A DNA stretch of 26,151 bases from Lachnospiraceae bacterium (GCA_900771195.1 CAAGMZ010000006.1:1-26151); one strand, 5' to 3'; shown: positions 1-7,642, counted from the stretch's first letter. Notes: generated by a model not told the origin, from the letters alone. A program made the numbers and translations.

Positions 1-79
1 TTCGGTGCCCGGCGTGTCAAAAAACAAAAATCGCTTGTTTGTGCAAGCACAATCGCAATTTTTGTTTTTGACACTTACA
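1..79. repeat. Palindromic intergenic repeat, copy 1
   Basis: This is the first of two direct copies about 79 bp long; the second lies 175 bp downstream and reads the same base for base. Inside it, 14-34 and 55-74 form long inverted arms that begin GTGTC and end GACAC, with one mismatch and one gap. The arms enclose a smaller palindrome, GTGC-AA-GCAC. The RNA or single-stranded DNA would fold into a hairpin of about 60 nt. The copy starts at the window edge, so the unit may extend further left. No coding frame is evident. Confidence 0.85.
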
Positions 80-175
80 GATGTAACCGGATTGTTCCAT
101 TGCTTCGCAATTCTCACAATCCTCGGACACCTCAGACTTTCATGAAATGCTGAAAAAACCGCATTTCATTCCGTC
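80..175. other. Hairpin-rich spacer between the two repeat copies
   Basis: The spacer contains two further inverted repeats. One is nested: GGATTGT (89-95) pairs with ACAATCC (116-122), and inside it ATTGC (99-103) pairs with GCAAT (107-111). The other is a perfect 9-bp arm pair, ATGAAATGC (142-150) with GCATTTCAT (161-169). Together with the flanking copies, 14-249 is a run of four hairpins with no gene. It resembles a REP/MITE-like composite element, but the family is not recognised. Confidence 0.6.
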
Positions 176-254
176 TTCGGTGCCCGGCGTGTCAAAAAAC
201 AAAAATCGCTTGTTTGTGCAAGCACAATCGCAATTTTTGTTTTTGACACTTACA
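176..254. repeat. Palindromic intergenic repeat, copy 2
   Basis: Exact second copy of bases 1-79, with inverted arms at about 189-209 and 230-249. Its right end reads TTTTTGACAC, which contains a perfect TTGACA hexamer at 243-248. That hexamer is correctly placed to be the -35 box for the downstream gene. Confidence 0.85.
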
Positions 255-271
255 TCATGCTATGATAAAAT
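243..271 (+). promoter_or_regulatory. Sigma-70-type promoter built on the repeat end
   Basis: TTGACA at 243-248 and TAAAAT at 266-271 are separated by 17 bp, the optimum for a vegetative promoter. The -35 lies inside the palindromic repeat and the -10 lies in unique sequence. It would start transcription about 30 bp before the ribosome binding site of the gene at 312. Confidence 0.7.
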
Positions 272-311
272 ATAAAATTGAGCATTTAACCAATTAACGA
301 GGTGAAAAACG

Positions 312-3131
312 TTGGACAAAGTTGAGCTTGGAATCAAACTCGAACAGATTAATGAGTTAAAACAGAATGGTGATTACAAAGCTGCGGCAAAGGTTGCCGA
401 TACCATTGAATGGCGCAAGGTCAAAAAATGGTCGGAGCTTTCAACTGCGCAGGAGGTGTACATCAAGGCGGGACGTCCTGCTGATGCACGCAATGTCTGC
501 GTGCATGCCTATAACAGGAATCTTGGGGGAAAGCGTCTTGTATATACTTTGGCCGAACTGTCAATACAGATAAACGATCTTGACGAGGCTGAGGATCTGT
601 ACAATGAGTATGTGGAGATGGCCCCGAATGATATGGAAAGATATGTTCTTCTGTATAAGCTTAACAAAGCCAAGGGAGAATCCATAGACAAGCTCATAAG
701 CATACTTGAGGAGTATAAGCGCAACGAACTCGATGAAAAATATGAGTATGAGCTGGCAAGTCTTTATGCACAGGCCGGGCGTACCGACGACTGCGTAAAA
801 GAATGCGATGATCTTATACTTTGGTTCAACGATGGAGACTATGTGGAGAAGGCTTTGAGGCTCAAGGCACAGTATGCAGAGCTCACCAAATCACAGAAAT
901 CCAAGCTGAGCATAATTGAGGAGTACCGTGCGGCAGGAGTAATGTATGAGACAATCCTTCCCGATTATGACGAGGGAGAGGAAGAAGAGAGTAATGCTTT
1001 GAATGAACCCTCAAATGAAGCTATAGAGACAAAGGAGGATTACGAACCGCCGGAAAAAGACTACAGCGTGTATGATACCCAGAATGTGCAGGCAGAGCTT
1101 GCCAAACAGATGGCAGTGATTCTTGCCGGGCAGAAGCCGCTTCAGGAGGACATACATCCGGCTGCCGATTTGATGAGCAATATCAATTCGTCTAATTCGG
1201 TGTTTCCGGAGATAGCAAGGGAAGCAGAGGAAGCCAAAGAAAAAGCGAAAGAAACAGAAAAAGAGGCAGAGGAAAAGGAAACGGCAGAGGAAACCAAATC
1301 CGTGGAACCCGATGTTTCATGGAAAGCGGCAGAGCCGGGACCGGAAATTCCGATAGTTCTTGATGAGATAGACGAGCCCACTAAGGAAATACGTGTAAAT
1401 ACACATCACTGGAATGCATATAAGAATGTCATGAGCGATGAGCAAAGCGCCGGCAACGAAGAGAAACAGCTTCCTGATGAGTCCGGACTGCCCAAATACA
1501 TGACAGAAGAGACAATCACCGAGGGAGAGGCCGATACGGCACCCGATTATGTCATTACCAATATAGAGACTGTCGTTGATGAAACCGGCAGGGAAGAAGA
1601 GAAAGCGGAGGAAGTGAAAAAGCAGAGCACCGCAGCTGTTCCCGTTGATGTTACAGACAGTGTAATGGACGGTCAGATGGATATTATGGCCTGGCTTGAG
1701 ATGGCAGACGCTGAAACAGAAGAAGCACCGGCCTCGGAAGAATGTATGACAGAAGCCGATAATGAGCCGGACTACGAAAATAATGATGGGTCTGAGGCAG
1801 GGGATGAAACAGAAGCCGCCACCGAACCTGAATCAGATGAGGCAGCGAAAGACGAAACTGTAAATGAGGACATCACACCTGATACGGAGAAAGTATCTGA
1901 GCTGAATGAGAACAGAGGCTTTAAGGTGCCCCGGTCTTTTGATACACAGGACATTGAAGATGCACTTAACAGGGTTCAGCAGAAGATGATGCTTGCCGGC
2001 AAACAGGGAGCCGAGGAAGACATTATAGTTGAGGAAGTCATGAATGACGTTGCGGACATTCTCCAGAAAGAAGTCGAGAAGGCTGCCAAAGAACAGGGTG
2101 CAGGCATGGAGGCTCCGATTGAGGTTGAATCCGGGACGGAGGCTTCTTCAGACTCCGAAGTATCAGAAAATGAGCCGGAATCGGAGAATGCTGAGACTGA
2201 GACCGTACCGGAGAACGGCGAAACAAAGACCATGCCGGAGAATGCTGAAACAGAGACCGTACCGGAGAACATTGAAGCTGAGGCTGTACCGGAGGAAGAA
2301 CCGGAGGCGGAGGACGAGTATTCGGCCGCATCGGAGGATTCCGACGACGAGAGTCCGGTGACAAAAGAGCAGGAGTCTGAGGATAAAGAGAGAAATGATT
2401 TTGTCCTGAAGGAAGAAGAGAAAAAATACCTTGGGAAATATCTTTTCATAAACGGACTTGAGGAAAATGCCGCAAGCATTATTAATCAAAAGAAACGTGA
2501 GAACAGCGACAAAACCGCATCACACGGCAATGTGGCTGTTATCGGAAATCCCAAGACAGACAAGACGGACTTTGCCATTAATTTTATAAAGGCACTTCAC
2601 GCGACAAGCGAAGAGAAGACATTAAAGATTGCCAAAACTTCGGCTTCGGCCATCAATAACAGCGGAATCGGTGATATAGCCGATAAGGTAAAGGATATGA
2701 CGCTGATTGTGGAAAATGCCGGGCAGCTTACAAAGAAAGCGTCGCAGGAACTTTCCGGATGGATGGAGAAGGCTTCCGGTGTCGAACTTGTTGTCATAAC
2801 GGGTGAAGAGCTTTCAATCAAGAGGCTTTTTGAGGAAAATCCGAAGCTGGCTGGAATGTTTGAACACAGGATTCAGATACGCCATTATACAGTCAATGAA
2901 CTTGTAGCGGTTGCCAAGGAATACGCAAGGGTAAAAGGATATATAATCAGCGATAAGGCGCTCCTTAAGGTTTACCTGATGATAAGCGAGATTGAGAGCC
3001 AGAACGACGGAAATGAGATTGAAAAAGTAAGGAACATCGTAAGCGATGCCATCAGTCGCAACACAAAGACACCGAAGTCGTCAAAAAAACTTATTCCGCT
3101 TAAAGAAAAAAATTTTGTTGATAATAAATAG
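312..3131 (+). CDS. TPR-like / acidic disordered / degenerate AAA-type protein
   Basis: A 939-residue protein with three visible parts. Residues 1-215 are helical and TPR-like, with recurrent alanine and aromatic spacing and repeated LYNEYVEMAPN-type helix pairs. Residues about 220-690 are a very acidic, Glu/Ala/Thr-rich region, probably disordered. Residues about 697-939 resemble a small P-loop ATPase. The Walker A position reads GNPKTDKT (745-752), so the usual glycine before Lys-Thr is Asp, and the Walker B-like strand at 796-802 ends in Glu-Asn. This suggests an altered or lost ATPase. The start is TTG at 312, chosen because GAGGTG lies 7 nt upstream. No signal peptide or membrane segment is seen, so it is probably cytoplasmic. 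Its function is unknown; the architecture would suit a scaffold or regulatory protein. Transketolase follows 72 bp later. Confidence 0.75.
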   Translation: MDKVELGIKLEQINELKQNGDYKAAAKVADTIEWRKVKKWSELSTAQEVYIKAGRPADARNVCVHAYNRNLGGKRLVYTLAELSIQINDLDEAEDLYNEYVEMAPNDMERYVLLYKLNKAKGESIDKLISILEEYKRNELDEKYEYELASLYAQAGRTDDCVKECDDLILWFNDGDYVEKALRLKAQYAELTKSQKSKLSIIEEYRAAGVMYETILPDYDEGEEEESNALNEPSNEAIETKEDYEPPEKDYSVYDTQNVQAELAKQMAVILAGQKPLQEDIHPAADLMSNINSSNSVFPEIAREAEEAKEKAKETEKEAEEKETAEETKSVEPDVSWKAAEPGPEIPIVLDEIDEPTKEIRVNTHHWNAYKNVMSDEQSAGNEEKQLPDESGLPKYMTEETITEGEADTAPDYVITNIETVVDETGREEEKAEEVKKQSTAAVPVDVTDSVMDGQMDIMAWLEMADAETEEAPASEECMTEADNEPDYENNDGSEAGDETEAATEPESDEAAKDETVNEDITPDTEKVSELNENRGFKVPRSFDTQDIEDALNRVQQKMMLAGKQGAEEDIIVEEVMNDVADILQKEVEKAAKEQGAGMEAPIEVESGTEASSDSEVSENEPESENAETETVPENGETKTMPENAETETVPENIEAEAVPEEEPEAEDEYSAASEDSDDESPVTKEQESEDKERNDFVLKEEEKKYLGKYLFINGLEENAASIINQKKRENSDKTASHGNVAVIGNPKTDKTDFAINFIKALHATSEEKTLKIAKTSASAINNSGIGDIADKVKDMTLIVENAGQLTKKASQELSGWMEKASGVELVVITGEELSIKRLFEENPKLAGMFEHRIQIRHYTVNELVAVAKEYARVKGYIISDKALLKVYLMISEIESQNDGNEIEKVRNIVSDAISRNTKTPKSSKKLIPLKEKNFVDNK
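2184..2291 (+). repeat. Four tandem 27-bp repeats inside the acidic region
   Basis: Four in-frame copies of a nine-residue unit of the type ENAETETVP (residues 625-660) run back to back, with small differences between copies (ENGETKTMP, ENIEAEAVP). The array lies in the disordered Glu-rich stretch of the 939-residue protein and is a likely place for copy-number change between strains. Confidence 0.8.
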
Positions 3132-3203
3132 AGAAACAGTTATTATGTTTTAGAATAATGCAGAATGATGGCCTCGTTAACGGGGCGAGGGAAAGGACAC
3201 AAA

Positions 3204-5192
3204 ATGAGCACTACCATTGATAAAATGTCGGTTAATGCAATCAGGGTTCTGTCAGCGGATGCTGTGCAGAAGGCGAATTCAGGACACCCGGGGCTTCCTC
3301 TTGGGTGTGCGGCAATAGGTTATGAGCTGTGGGGAAAGCATATGAGACACAACCCTGCCAATCCAAATTGGCCGGGAAGGGACCGCTTTATCCTTTCGGG
3401 AGGACACGGATCACCATTATTATATTCGCTGCTTCATCTTTTTGGCTATGGGCTTTCCAAAGAGGACCTGATGAACTTCAGGCAGATGGATTCTCTTACT
3501 CCCGGACATCCTGAGTACGGACATACTGTGGGAATCGAAGCAACTACAGGGCCGCTTGGCGCAGGAATGGCTATGGCAGTAGGTATGGCAGCGGCTGAGG
3601 CACACATGGCTGCAGTTTTTAACAGGCCGGGATATCAGGTTGTCGACAATTATACATACGTACTCGGCGGAGACGGATGTATGATGGAGGGAATTTCATC
3701 TGAGGCCATGTCGCTTGCAGGAACTATGGGTCTTGGGAAACTCATTGTGATATATGATTCTAATGCGATTTCCATTGAGGGTGGCACTGACATTGCGTTT
3801 ACCGAAGATGTCCAAAAAAGATTTGAAGCATTCGGCTTCCAGACCATAACGGTTGAAGACGGCAATGACACTGATGCCATAGGAAAGGCTATTGAAGAGG
3901 CAAAGGCTGAAAAGACAAGACCGTCACTTATAACCGTAAAGACACAGATAGGCTTTGGATGTCCGGCAAAGCAGGGAAAGGCAAGCGCACATGGAGAGCC
4001 TCTTGGCGAGGACAATGTGAAGGAGCTGAAAAAGAATCTTGAGTGGCCGTCAGAAGAACCATTCTATGTGCCGGATGAGGTTTATGATAATTACAGAACC
4101 CTTGCAAAAGCAGGAGCAGAAGCAGAGGCAGAGTGGAAGGCTCTTTTTGATGAGTACTGCACAAAATACCCTGAGCTTAAAGAACTCTGGGATGAGTATC
4201 ACGATTCGGACAGGGCAGCAAAGGTGCTTGATACAGATGACTTCTGGGCATTTGACGATAAGCCGGAGGCAACAAGAAGCATATCGGGTAAGATTATAAA
4301 TAAAGCCAAGGCACTTCTGCCGAATCTTGTGGGAGGTGCAGCAGACCTTGCTCCGTCAACCAAGACATACATGAAGGACAAGGGAGATTTTTCAAAGGAC
4401 AATTATGCAGGGGATAATTTCCACTTTGGCGTGAGGGAACTGGCAATGACCGCAATCGGCAACGGAATCATGCTTTACGGAGGGCTTCGTGCATTTGTTT
4501 CAACATTTTTTGTGTTCAGTGATTATACGAAGCCGATGGCAAGGCTGTCAGCACTTATGAAGCTTCCGTTAACCTTCGTGTTTACACACGACAGTATCGG
4601 AGTGGGTGAAGACGGACCTACACATCAGCCTATAGAGCAGCTTGCAATGTTCAGGTCAATGCCTAATTTTGCCGTATTCCGTCCATGTGATGCCACAGAG
4701 ACGGCGGCTGCATGGTATTTTGCGCTTACAAGCAAAGAGACACCTACGGCGCTGGTGCTTTCAAGACAGAACCTTCCTCAGGTTCCCGGTTCATCAAGGG
4801 ATGCCCTTAAGGGAGGATATATTACAGCTGATTCTTCAAAAGCGGTGCCCGATGTTATAATAATGGCAACCGGCTCTGAGGTTTCTCTTGCTGTTGAGGC
4901 AAAAAAAGCACTTTCATCCGAAAATATCGATGTAAGGGTTGTGAGTATGCCTTCCATGGATGTTTTCGAAATGCAGAGTGATGAATACAAAGAAAGTGTG
5001 CTTCCGAAGGAATGCAGAAGAAGAGTAGCGGTTGAGGCACTTTCCGATTTCGGCTGGGGAAAGTATGTCGGACTTGACGGAGCATATGTTACCATGCATG
5101 GTTTCGGCGCAAGTGCTCCCGGAGACAAATTGTTTGACAAGTACGGATTTACGGTTGAAAATGTTATAACTGCAGTTAAGGAACTTATGTAA
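3204..5192 (+). CDS. tkt: Transketolase
   Basis: Thiamine-diphosphate enzyme of the non-oxidative pentose phosphate pathway. It moves two-carbon ketol units between sugar phosphates (xylulose-5-P with ribose-5-P or erythrose-4-P). The 662 residues match the usual full-length bacterial enzyme. Visible family marks are SGHPG (residues 27-31), GGHGS (66-70), the ThDP/metal motif GDG (156-158) with Asn187, the catalytic Glu412 in FGVREL, and the DSIGVGEDGPTHQP pyrimidine-domain motif near residue 460. The frame is open from ATG 3165, but ATG 3204 is preferred. It has AAAGGA 6 nt upstream and gives a normal N-terminus, whereas the 13 extra residues are low-complexity and not family-like. A terminator follows. 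The gene looks intact. Confidence 0.97.
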   Translation: MSTTIDKMSVNAIRVLSADAVQKANSGHPGLPLGCAAIGYELWGKHMRHNPANPNWPGRDRFILSGGHGSPLLYSLLHLFGYGLSKEDLMNFRQMDSLTPGHPEYGHTVGIEATTGPLGAGMAMAVGMAAAEAHMAAVFNRPGYQVVDNYTYVLGGDGCMMEGISSEAMSLAGTMGLGKLIVIYDSNAISIEGGTDIAFTEDVQKRFEAFGFQTITVEDGNDTDAIGKAIEEAKAEKTRPSLITVKTQIGFGCPAKQGKASAHGEPLGEDNVKELKKNLEWPSEEPFYVPDEVYDNYRTLAKAGAEAEAEWKALFDEYCTKYPELKELWDEYHDSDRAAKVLDTDDFWAFDDKPEATRSISGKIINKAKALLPNLVGGAADLAPSTKTYMKDKGDFSKDNYAGDNFHFGVRELAMTAIGNGIMLYGGLRAFVSTFFVFSDYTKPMARLSALMKLPLTFVFTHDSIGVGEDGPTHQPIEQLAMFRSMPNFAVFRPCDATETAAAWYFALTSKETPTALVLSRQNLPQVPGSSRDALKGGYITADSSKAVPDVIIMATGSEVSLAVEAKKALSSENIDVRVVSMPSMDVFEMQSDEYKESVLPKECRRRVAVEALSDFGWGKYVGLDGAYVTMHGFGASAPGDKLFDKYGFTVENVITAVKELM

Positions 5193-5223
5193 AGCTGTTG
5201 TCAACAGACGGAGAAATAGTGCG

Positions 5224-5267
5224 TATACCCTTTTCACACAGTTTATGTGTCGAAAAGGGTATATTTT
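5224..5267 (+). terminator. Intrinsic terminator after tkt
   Basis: The arms TATACCCTTTTC and GAAAAGGGTATA enclose a short ACACA/TGTGT extension with a one-base bulge, followed by ATTTT. It lies 30 bp after the transketolase stop codon. Confidence 0.8.
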
Positions 5268-5281
5268 ATGAAAAAAGTCAA

Positions 5282-5310
5282 TTGCCAACCGGAATTATTT
5301 GGATTATAAT
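5282..5310 (+). promoter_or_regulatory. Vegetative promoter for the Ltp-like lipoprotein
   Basis: TTGCCA (5282-5287) and a perfect TATAAT (5305-5310) are separated by 17 bp, about 60 bp upstream of the start codon. The box falls right after the tkt terminator, so the lipoprotein gene probably has its own promoter. Confidence 0.75.
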
Positions 5311-5368
5311 ATGTAGTACAGTGGGGTGGCAAGTGCTGTTTTGGCTGCCTTGAGGCAGGGAGGTTAAG

Positions 5369-6352
5369 ATGAAAAGAATCAGAAAGTTGTGTATCGGAGC
5401 TGTTTTTACACTTGCAGCAGCGTGCTGTGCAGGATGTGTCGGGAAATCCGATAAGACAGCCGAGAATGTAACGGAGGTATCAACAACAAAGTCTTTGAGT
5501 GACCAGATTAATGCTGCACTCAATGAGAGTGACGGAAGCATTATGGCGACGGAGTGGGTCACCAAGGACCATACCGGAGAGAGTAAGCCGTATGGAAATA
5601 TTTCGGAAACTGAAGCCCCGGGAAATTCAGGCTCCTCAGGTTCCTCAGGAAACTCGGGTTCATCAGGAAGTTCAGGCTCCTCGGGCTCCTCAGGAAATTC
5701 AGGTTCATCAGGAAACTCAGGCTCATCAGGAAACTCAGGTTCATCAGGAAACTCAGGCTCCTCAGGAAACTCGGGTTCATCAGGAAATACCGGTTCTTCA
5801 GGTTCGTCAGGAAACCAGGGCAGTTCCGGTCAGGATGTAACTGTTGCACCGCCCCAGACGGAGGCGCCTGTTGAAAATGCTACGGCCAGTGCGGATGAGT
5901 GCAGCAAAGCATTAGCTGATGCAAAGCAGTATGTGGCCAATATGGAGAATGAAGACGGGGACGTGATTGTCCGCGGATATTCGTGGAAGTTTGTTGTTGA
6001 ACACCTTAAAGCAGTGGGATATTCGGCTGCAGCGGCACAGTACGGAGCGGACAACTGCGGAGCGGACTGGTTTGTTCAGGCTGTCGGCGCTGCTGAGAAA
6101 CAGAAGAATTCAAACTGCTCACGTGCGGAAATGATAGATATTCTTCAGCAGGGTTATCTTTTTACACAGGAGCAGGCTGTATACGGAGCAGACCATGCGG
6201 AAATAGACTGGAACAATCAGGCAAAAAAAGCTGCAGGTATTCTTCACAGACTGGACCCTAATATGACCAGAAGTGAGGTAATCGAATATCTTATCTATGA
6301 TTGTGGTTTCACAAGCGAGCAGGCAGAGGCAGGATACGCCGGATACAAATGA
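5369..6352 (+). CDS. Lipoprotein with Gly-Ser spacer and Ltp-like C-terminal repeats
   Basis: A 327-residue probable surface lipoprotein. The N-terminus has a basic start, a hydrophobic stretch and a lipobox-like CAGC, so Cys23 or a nearby Cys is the likely lipidated residue, although position -3 is not the usual Leu. Residues about 85-155 are an almost pure Gly/Ser/Asn spacer. The C-terminus holds three related helix-turn-helix-like units starting near residues 204, 250 and 299. They share the pattern hydrophobic-EHL...GYS..AA.YGAD..GADW..QA, and the last is cut short. This pattern matches the Ltp family (host cell surface-exposed lipoprotein). Its best-known member is a phage TP-J34 lipoprotein that blocks DNA injection, but many chromosomal members have no known role. 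RBS GGGAGG lies 5 nt upstream of the ATG. It has its own promoter and precedes a membrane protein gene. Confidence 0.85.
   Translation: MKRIRKLCIGAVFTLAAACCAGCVGKSDKTAENVTEVSTTKSLSDQINAALNESDGSIMATEWVTKDHTGESKPYGNISETEAPGNSGSSGSSGNSGSSGSSGSSGSSGNSGSSGNSGSSGNSGSSGNSGSSGNSGSSGNTGSSGSSGNQGSSGQDVTVAPPQTEAPVENATASADECSKALADAKQYVANMENEDGDVIVRGYSWKFVVEHLKAVGYSAAAAQYGADNCGADWFVQAVGAAEKQKNSNCSRAEMIDILQQGYLFTQEQAVYGADHAEIDWNNQAKKAAGILHRLDPNMTRSEVIEYLIYDCGFTSEQAEAGYAGYK
5621..5829 (+). repeat. Gly-Ser coding repeat tract
   Basis: About 70 codons made of GNSGSS/GSS units. At DNA level these are near-identical 9- and 18-bp units of the type tcaggaaactcaggctca. The tract encodes the spacer that lifts the Ltp-like domain off the membrane and should be prone to slippage. 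Confidence 0.85.
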
Positions 6353-6392
6353 TTATAAATGATTTAAAATAGTAATAAACCGGAGAAAAAGG

Positions 6393-7199
6393 ATGAAGAA
6401 AGAGAAAAAGAAAAGCGGAGTTGCCGCAAATGTGATTCTGGCGGTATTCTTTTACATTATGGGAGTACTGCTGACTGTTTTTAATATTAAGGATCTTATT
6501 ACGCCCACAAATGACATAATGGATATTATTGAGGAAGATGGCGGAGTCAGTGACGGACAGTATGTTACTGTTGGGGTTGATGCCGTACTCGGATGGTATG
6601 CGGAGACCAAGCACACTGTTAACTACATACCGGTCGGCAAGGAGCAGCACTGCATAGTCTGGCTGGATGACGGCACGTTCATATCAATGACGGTAAAGAA
6701 GAGTGCATGTGATGAAGTTGACCCCATAATCGATGACACATGGGATTATGTTGATGATGAGAGCGGAGCAGTACAGCTCCCTACTCCAAAGGTTTTCAAA
6801 GGGAGAATCCGAAAGCTTGACTCGGAAGAAAGAAATTATTACAGTGATGCAATTTCAGAGATTGGAATAAGCCGCGCCAACAATACTGTATATGATTTCA
6901 CGATTGATACCACCAAAACAAAAACGAAGCAGTGGCTGTGGATTGCAGTATGCGTTCTGCTTGGCACATTGTTTGTAATAATGGCGGTCCAGACCGGTAA
7001 AAAGTTCAAGGCTGAAAATAGTGGCGGTTACGGAAGCGGAAGCAATGGCAGTGATCCCTACATGAATGTATATAATAATTATACCGGACAGGGGGACGCC
7101 GGCAGTACATACTCTGACAATTACACCGGGCAGACCGGCGGAGAATATCGGGATCCGTATTCCGAGCCTTATCAGGGACAGAACAATGATACTCAATAG
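6393..7199 (+). CDS. Two-TM membrane protein with extracytoplasmic loop domain, function unknown
   Basis: A 268-residue protein. A Lys-rich N-terminus is followed by a membrane segment (residues about 12-32), a domain of about 145 residues that is probably outside the cell, a second membrane segment (about 180-200), and a Gly/Tyr/Gln/Asn-rich cytoplasmic tail with repeated NYTGQ motifs. The loop domain includes strands such as HCIVWLDDGTFISMTVKK. No family is recognised. The GGAG ribosome site is 7 nt before ATG 6393. The gene starts 40 bp after the lipoprotein stop with no terminator between, so the two are likely co-transcribed. A hairpin follows. Confidence 0.8.
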   Translation: MKKEKKKSGVAANVILAVFFYIMGVLLTVFNIKDLITPTNDIMDIIEEDGGVSDGQYVTVGVDAVLGWYAETKHTVNYIPVGKEQHCIVWLDDGTFISMTVKKSACDEVDPIIDDTWDYVDDESGAVQLPTPKVFKGRIRKLDSEERNYYSDAISEIGISRANNTVYDFTIDTTKTKTKQWLWIAVCVLLGTLFVIMAVQTGKKFKAENSGGYGSGSNGSDPYMNVYNNYTGQGDAGSTYSDNYTGQTGGEYRDPYSEPYQGQNNDTQ

Positions 7200-7210
7200 A
7201 CATTGCAAGC

Positions 7211-7242
7211 GGCACCGGATGGCATGAATTGCCTCCGGTGCC
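7211..7242 (+). terminator. Terminator-like hairpin
   Basis: The arms GGCACCGGA-GGCA and TGCC-TCCGGTGCC pair over 13 bp with one bulged T. The T run is not directly adjacent (a tract begins about 15 nt later), so this may be a weak or Rho-assisted terminator. Confidence 0.6.
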
Positions 7243-7290
7243 ACCTGCTCGATTGTATTTTTAAAAATACAAAAAAATATACAGTAGGAC

Positions 7291-7318
7291 TTGTATTTTT
7301 GGAATAATTTGTTATAAT
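7291..7318 (+). promoter_or_regulatory. Promoter of the riboswitch leader
   Basis: TTGTAT (7291-7296) and a perfect TATAAT (7313-7318) have 16-bp spacing. They lie just upstream of the first c-di-GMP aptamer and give a leader of about 315 nt. Between promoter and aptamer a short hairpin (GAGC-GAGAA-GCTC, about 7332-7345) is also visible. Confidence 0.75.
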
Positions 7319-7366
7319 GTATACATAGTTGAGAGCGAGAAGCTCCAACAAAGTATTTGGTTAAAT

Positions 7367-7452
7367 ATTATATTGGGCAAACCTGTTGAAAGACAGGGAC
7401 GCAAAGCCAAAGGGCCTGTACCGAAGTGGTGTGGCAGCCGGTTGCATATCTG
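7367..7452 (+). ncRNA. Cyclic di-GMP-I (GEMM-I) riboswitch, aptamer 1
   Basis: The conserved core is present in order: GGGCAAACC (7375-7383), the P2 stem CCTGT/ACAGG closed by a GAAA tetraloop, the strongly conserved GGGACGCAAAGCC, a P3 arm, and the GGCAGCCGG end. This is the class I c-di-GMP riboswitch pattern. The GGGCAAACC form fits the c-di-GMP-binding subtype better than the cyclic AMP-GMP variant, but that assignment needs an alignment. A terminator follows at once. Confidence 0.92.
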
Positions 7453-7468
7453 TTCAGATATTTTTAGA

Positions 7469-7498
7469 AGCATCCGGTAAACGGGTGCTAATTTTTTT
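7469..7498 (+). terminator. Terminator between the two aptamers
   Basis: The arms AGCATCCG (7469-7476) and CGGGTGCT (7482-7489) pair over 8 bp including one G-U, with loop GTAAA, then AA and seven Ts. It sits about 17 nt after aptamer 1 and is its likely expression platform. A small AT-rich hairpin (ATATCT/AGATAT, 7446-7461) overlaps the 3' side of the aptamer and could take part in switching. Confidence 0.85.
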
Positions 7499-7503
7499 AT
7501 ATA

Positions 7504-7592
7504 AATATACAATGGGCAAACCTGTTGAAAAGCAGGGACGCAAAGCCAAGGGCCTTAGCTTGGGAGAGCATGGCAGCCGGTTGCGGGATTGA
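7504..7592 (+). ncRNA. Cyclic di-GMP-I (GEMM-I) riboswitch, aptamer 2
   Basis: A second complete class I core repeats the features of aptamer 1: GGGCAAACC (7514-7522), a GAAA-capped P2 of CCTGT with GCAGG, GGGACGCAAAGCC, a P3 arm of different sequence, and GGCAGCCGG. It is 139 bp downstream of the first core and about 50 nt before the start codon. No strong terminator follows; only a weak GATG-TTT-CATC hairpin with a pyrimidine-rich tail is visible. The second aptamer may therefore act on translation or through a structure not seen by eye. Confidence 0.92.
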
Positions 7593-7642
7593 TGTTTCAT
7601 CTCTTTTGTAAGTGCTCATTGTACTGAACGGGAGGAAGCATT

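Noticed and set aside
1..254. CRISPR array
   Set aside because: There are only two copies of 79 bp, with a spacer full of hairpins and no regular 25-40 bp repeats or cas genes.
2044..2361. Arg/Pro-rich ORF on the plus strand
   Set aside because: Out-of-frame shadow of the Glu-rich repeat region of the 939-residue protein, with no ribosome site.
3165..3203. Upstream start for transketolase
   Set aside because: The 13 extra residues are not family-like, and the AAAGGA site is placed for ATG 3204.
5499..5840. ORF overlapping the lipoprotein
   Set aside because: Frame-shifted reading of the Gly-Ser repeats, giving low-complexity QETQAHQ-type sequence.
7386..7592. 68-residue ORF over the leader
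   Set aside because: It runs through both c-di-GMP aptamers and the terminator. The RNA structure explains the conservation.
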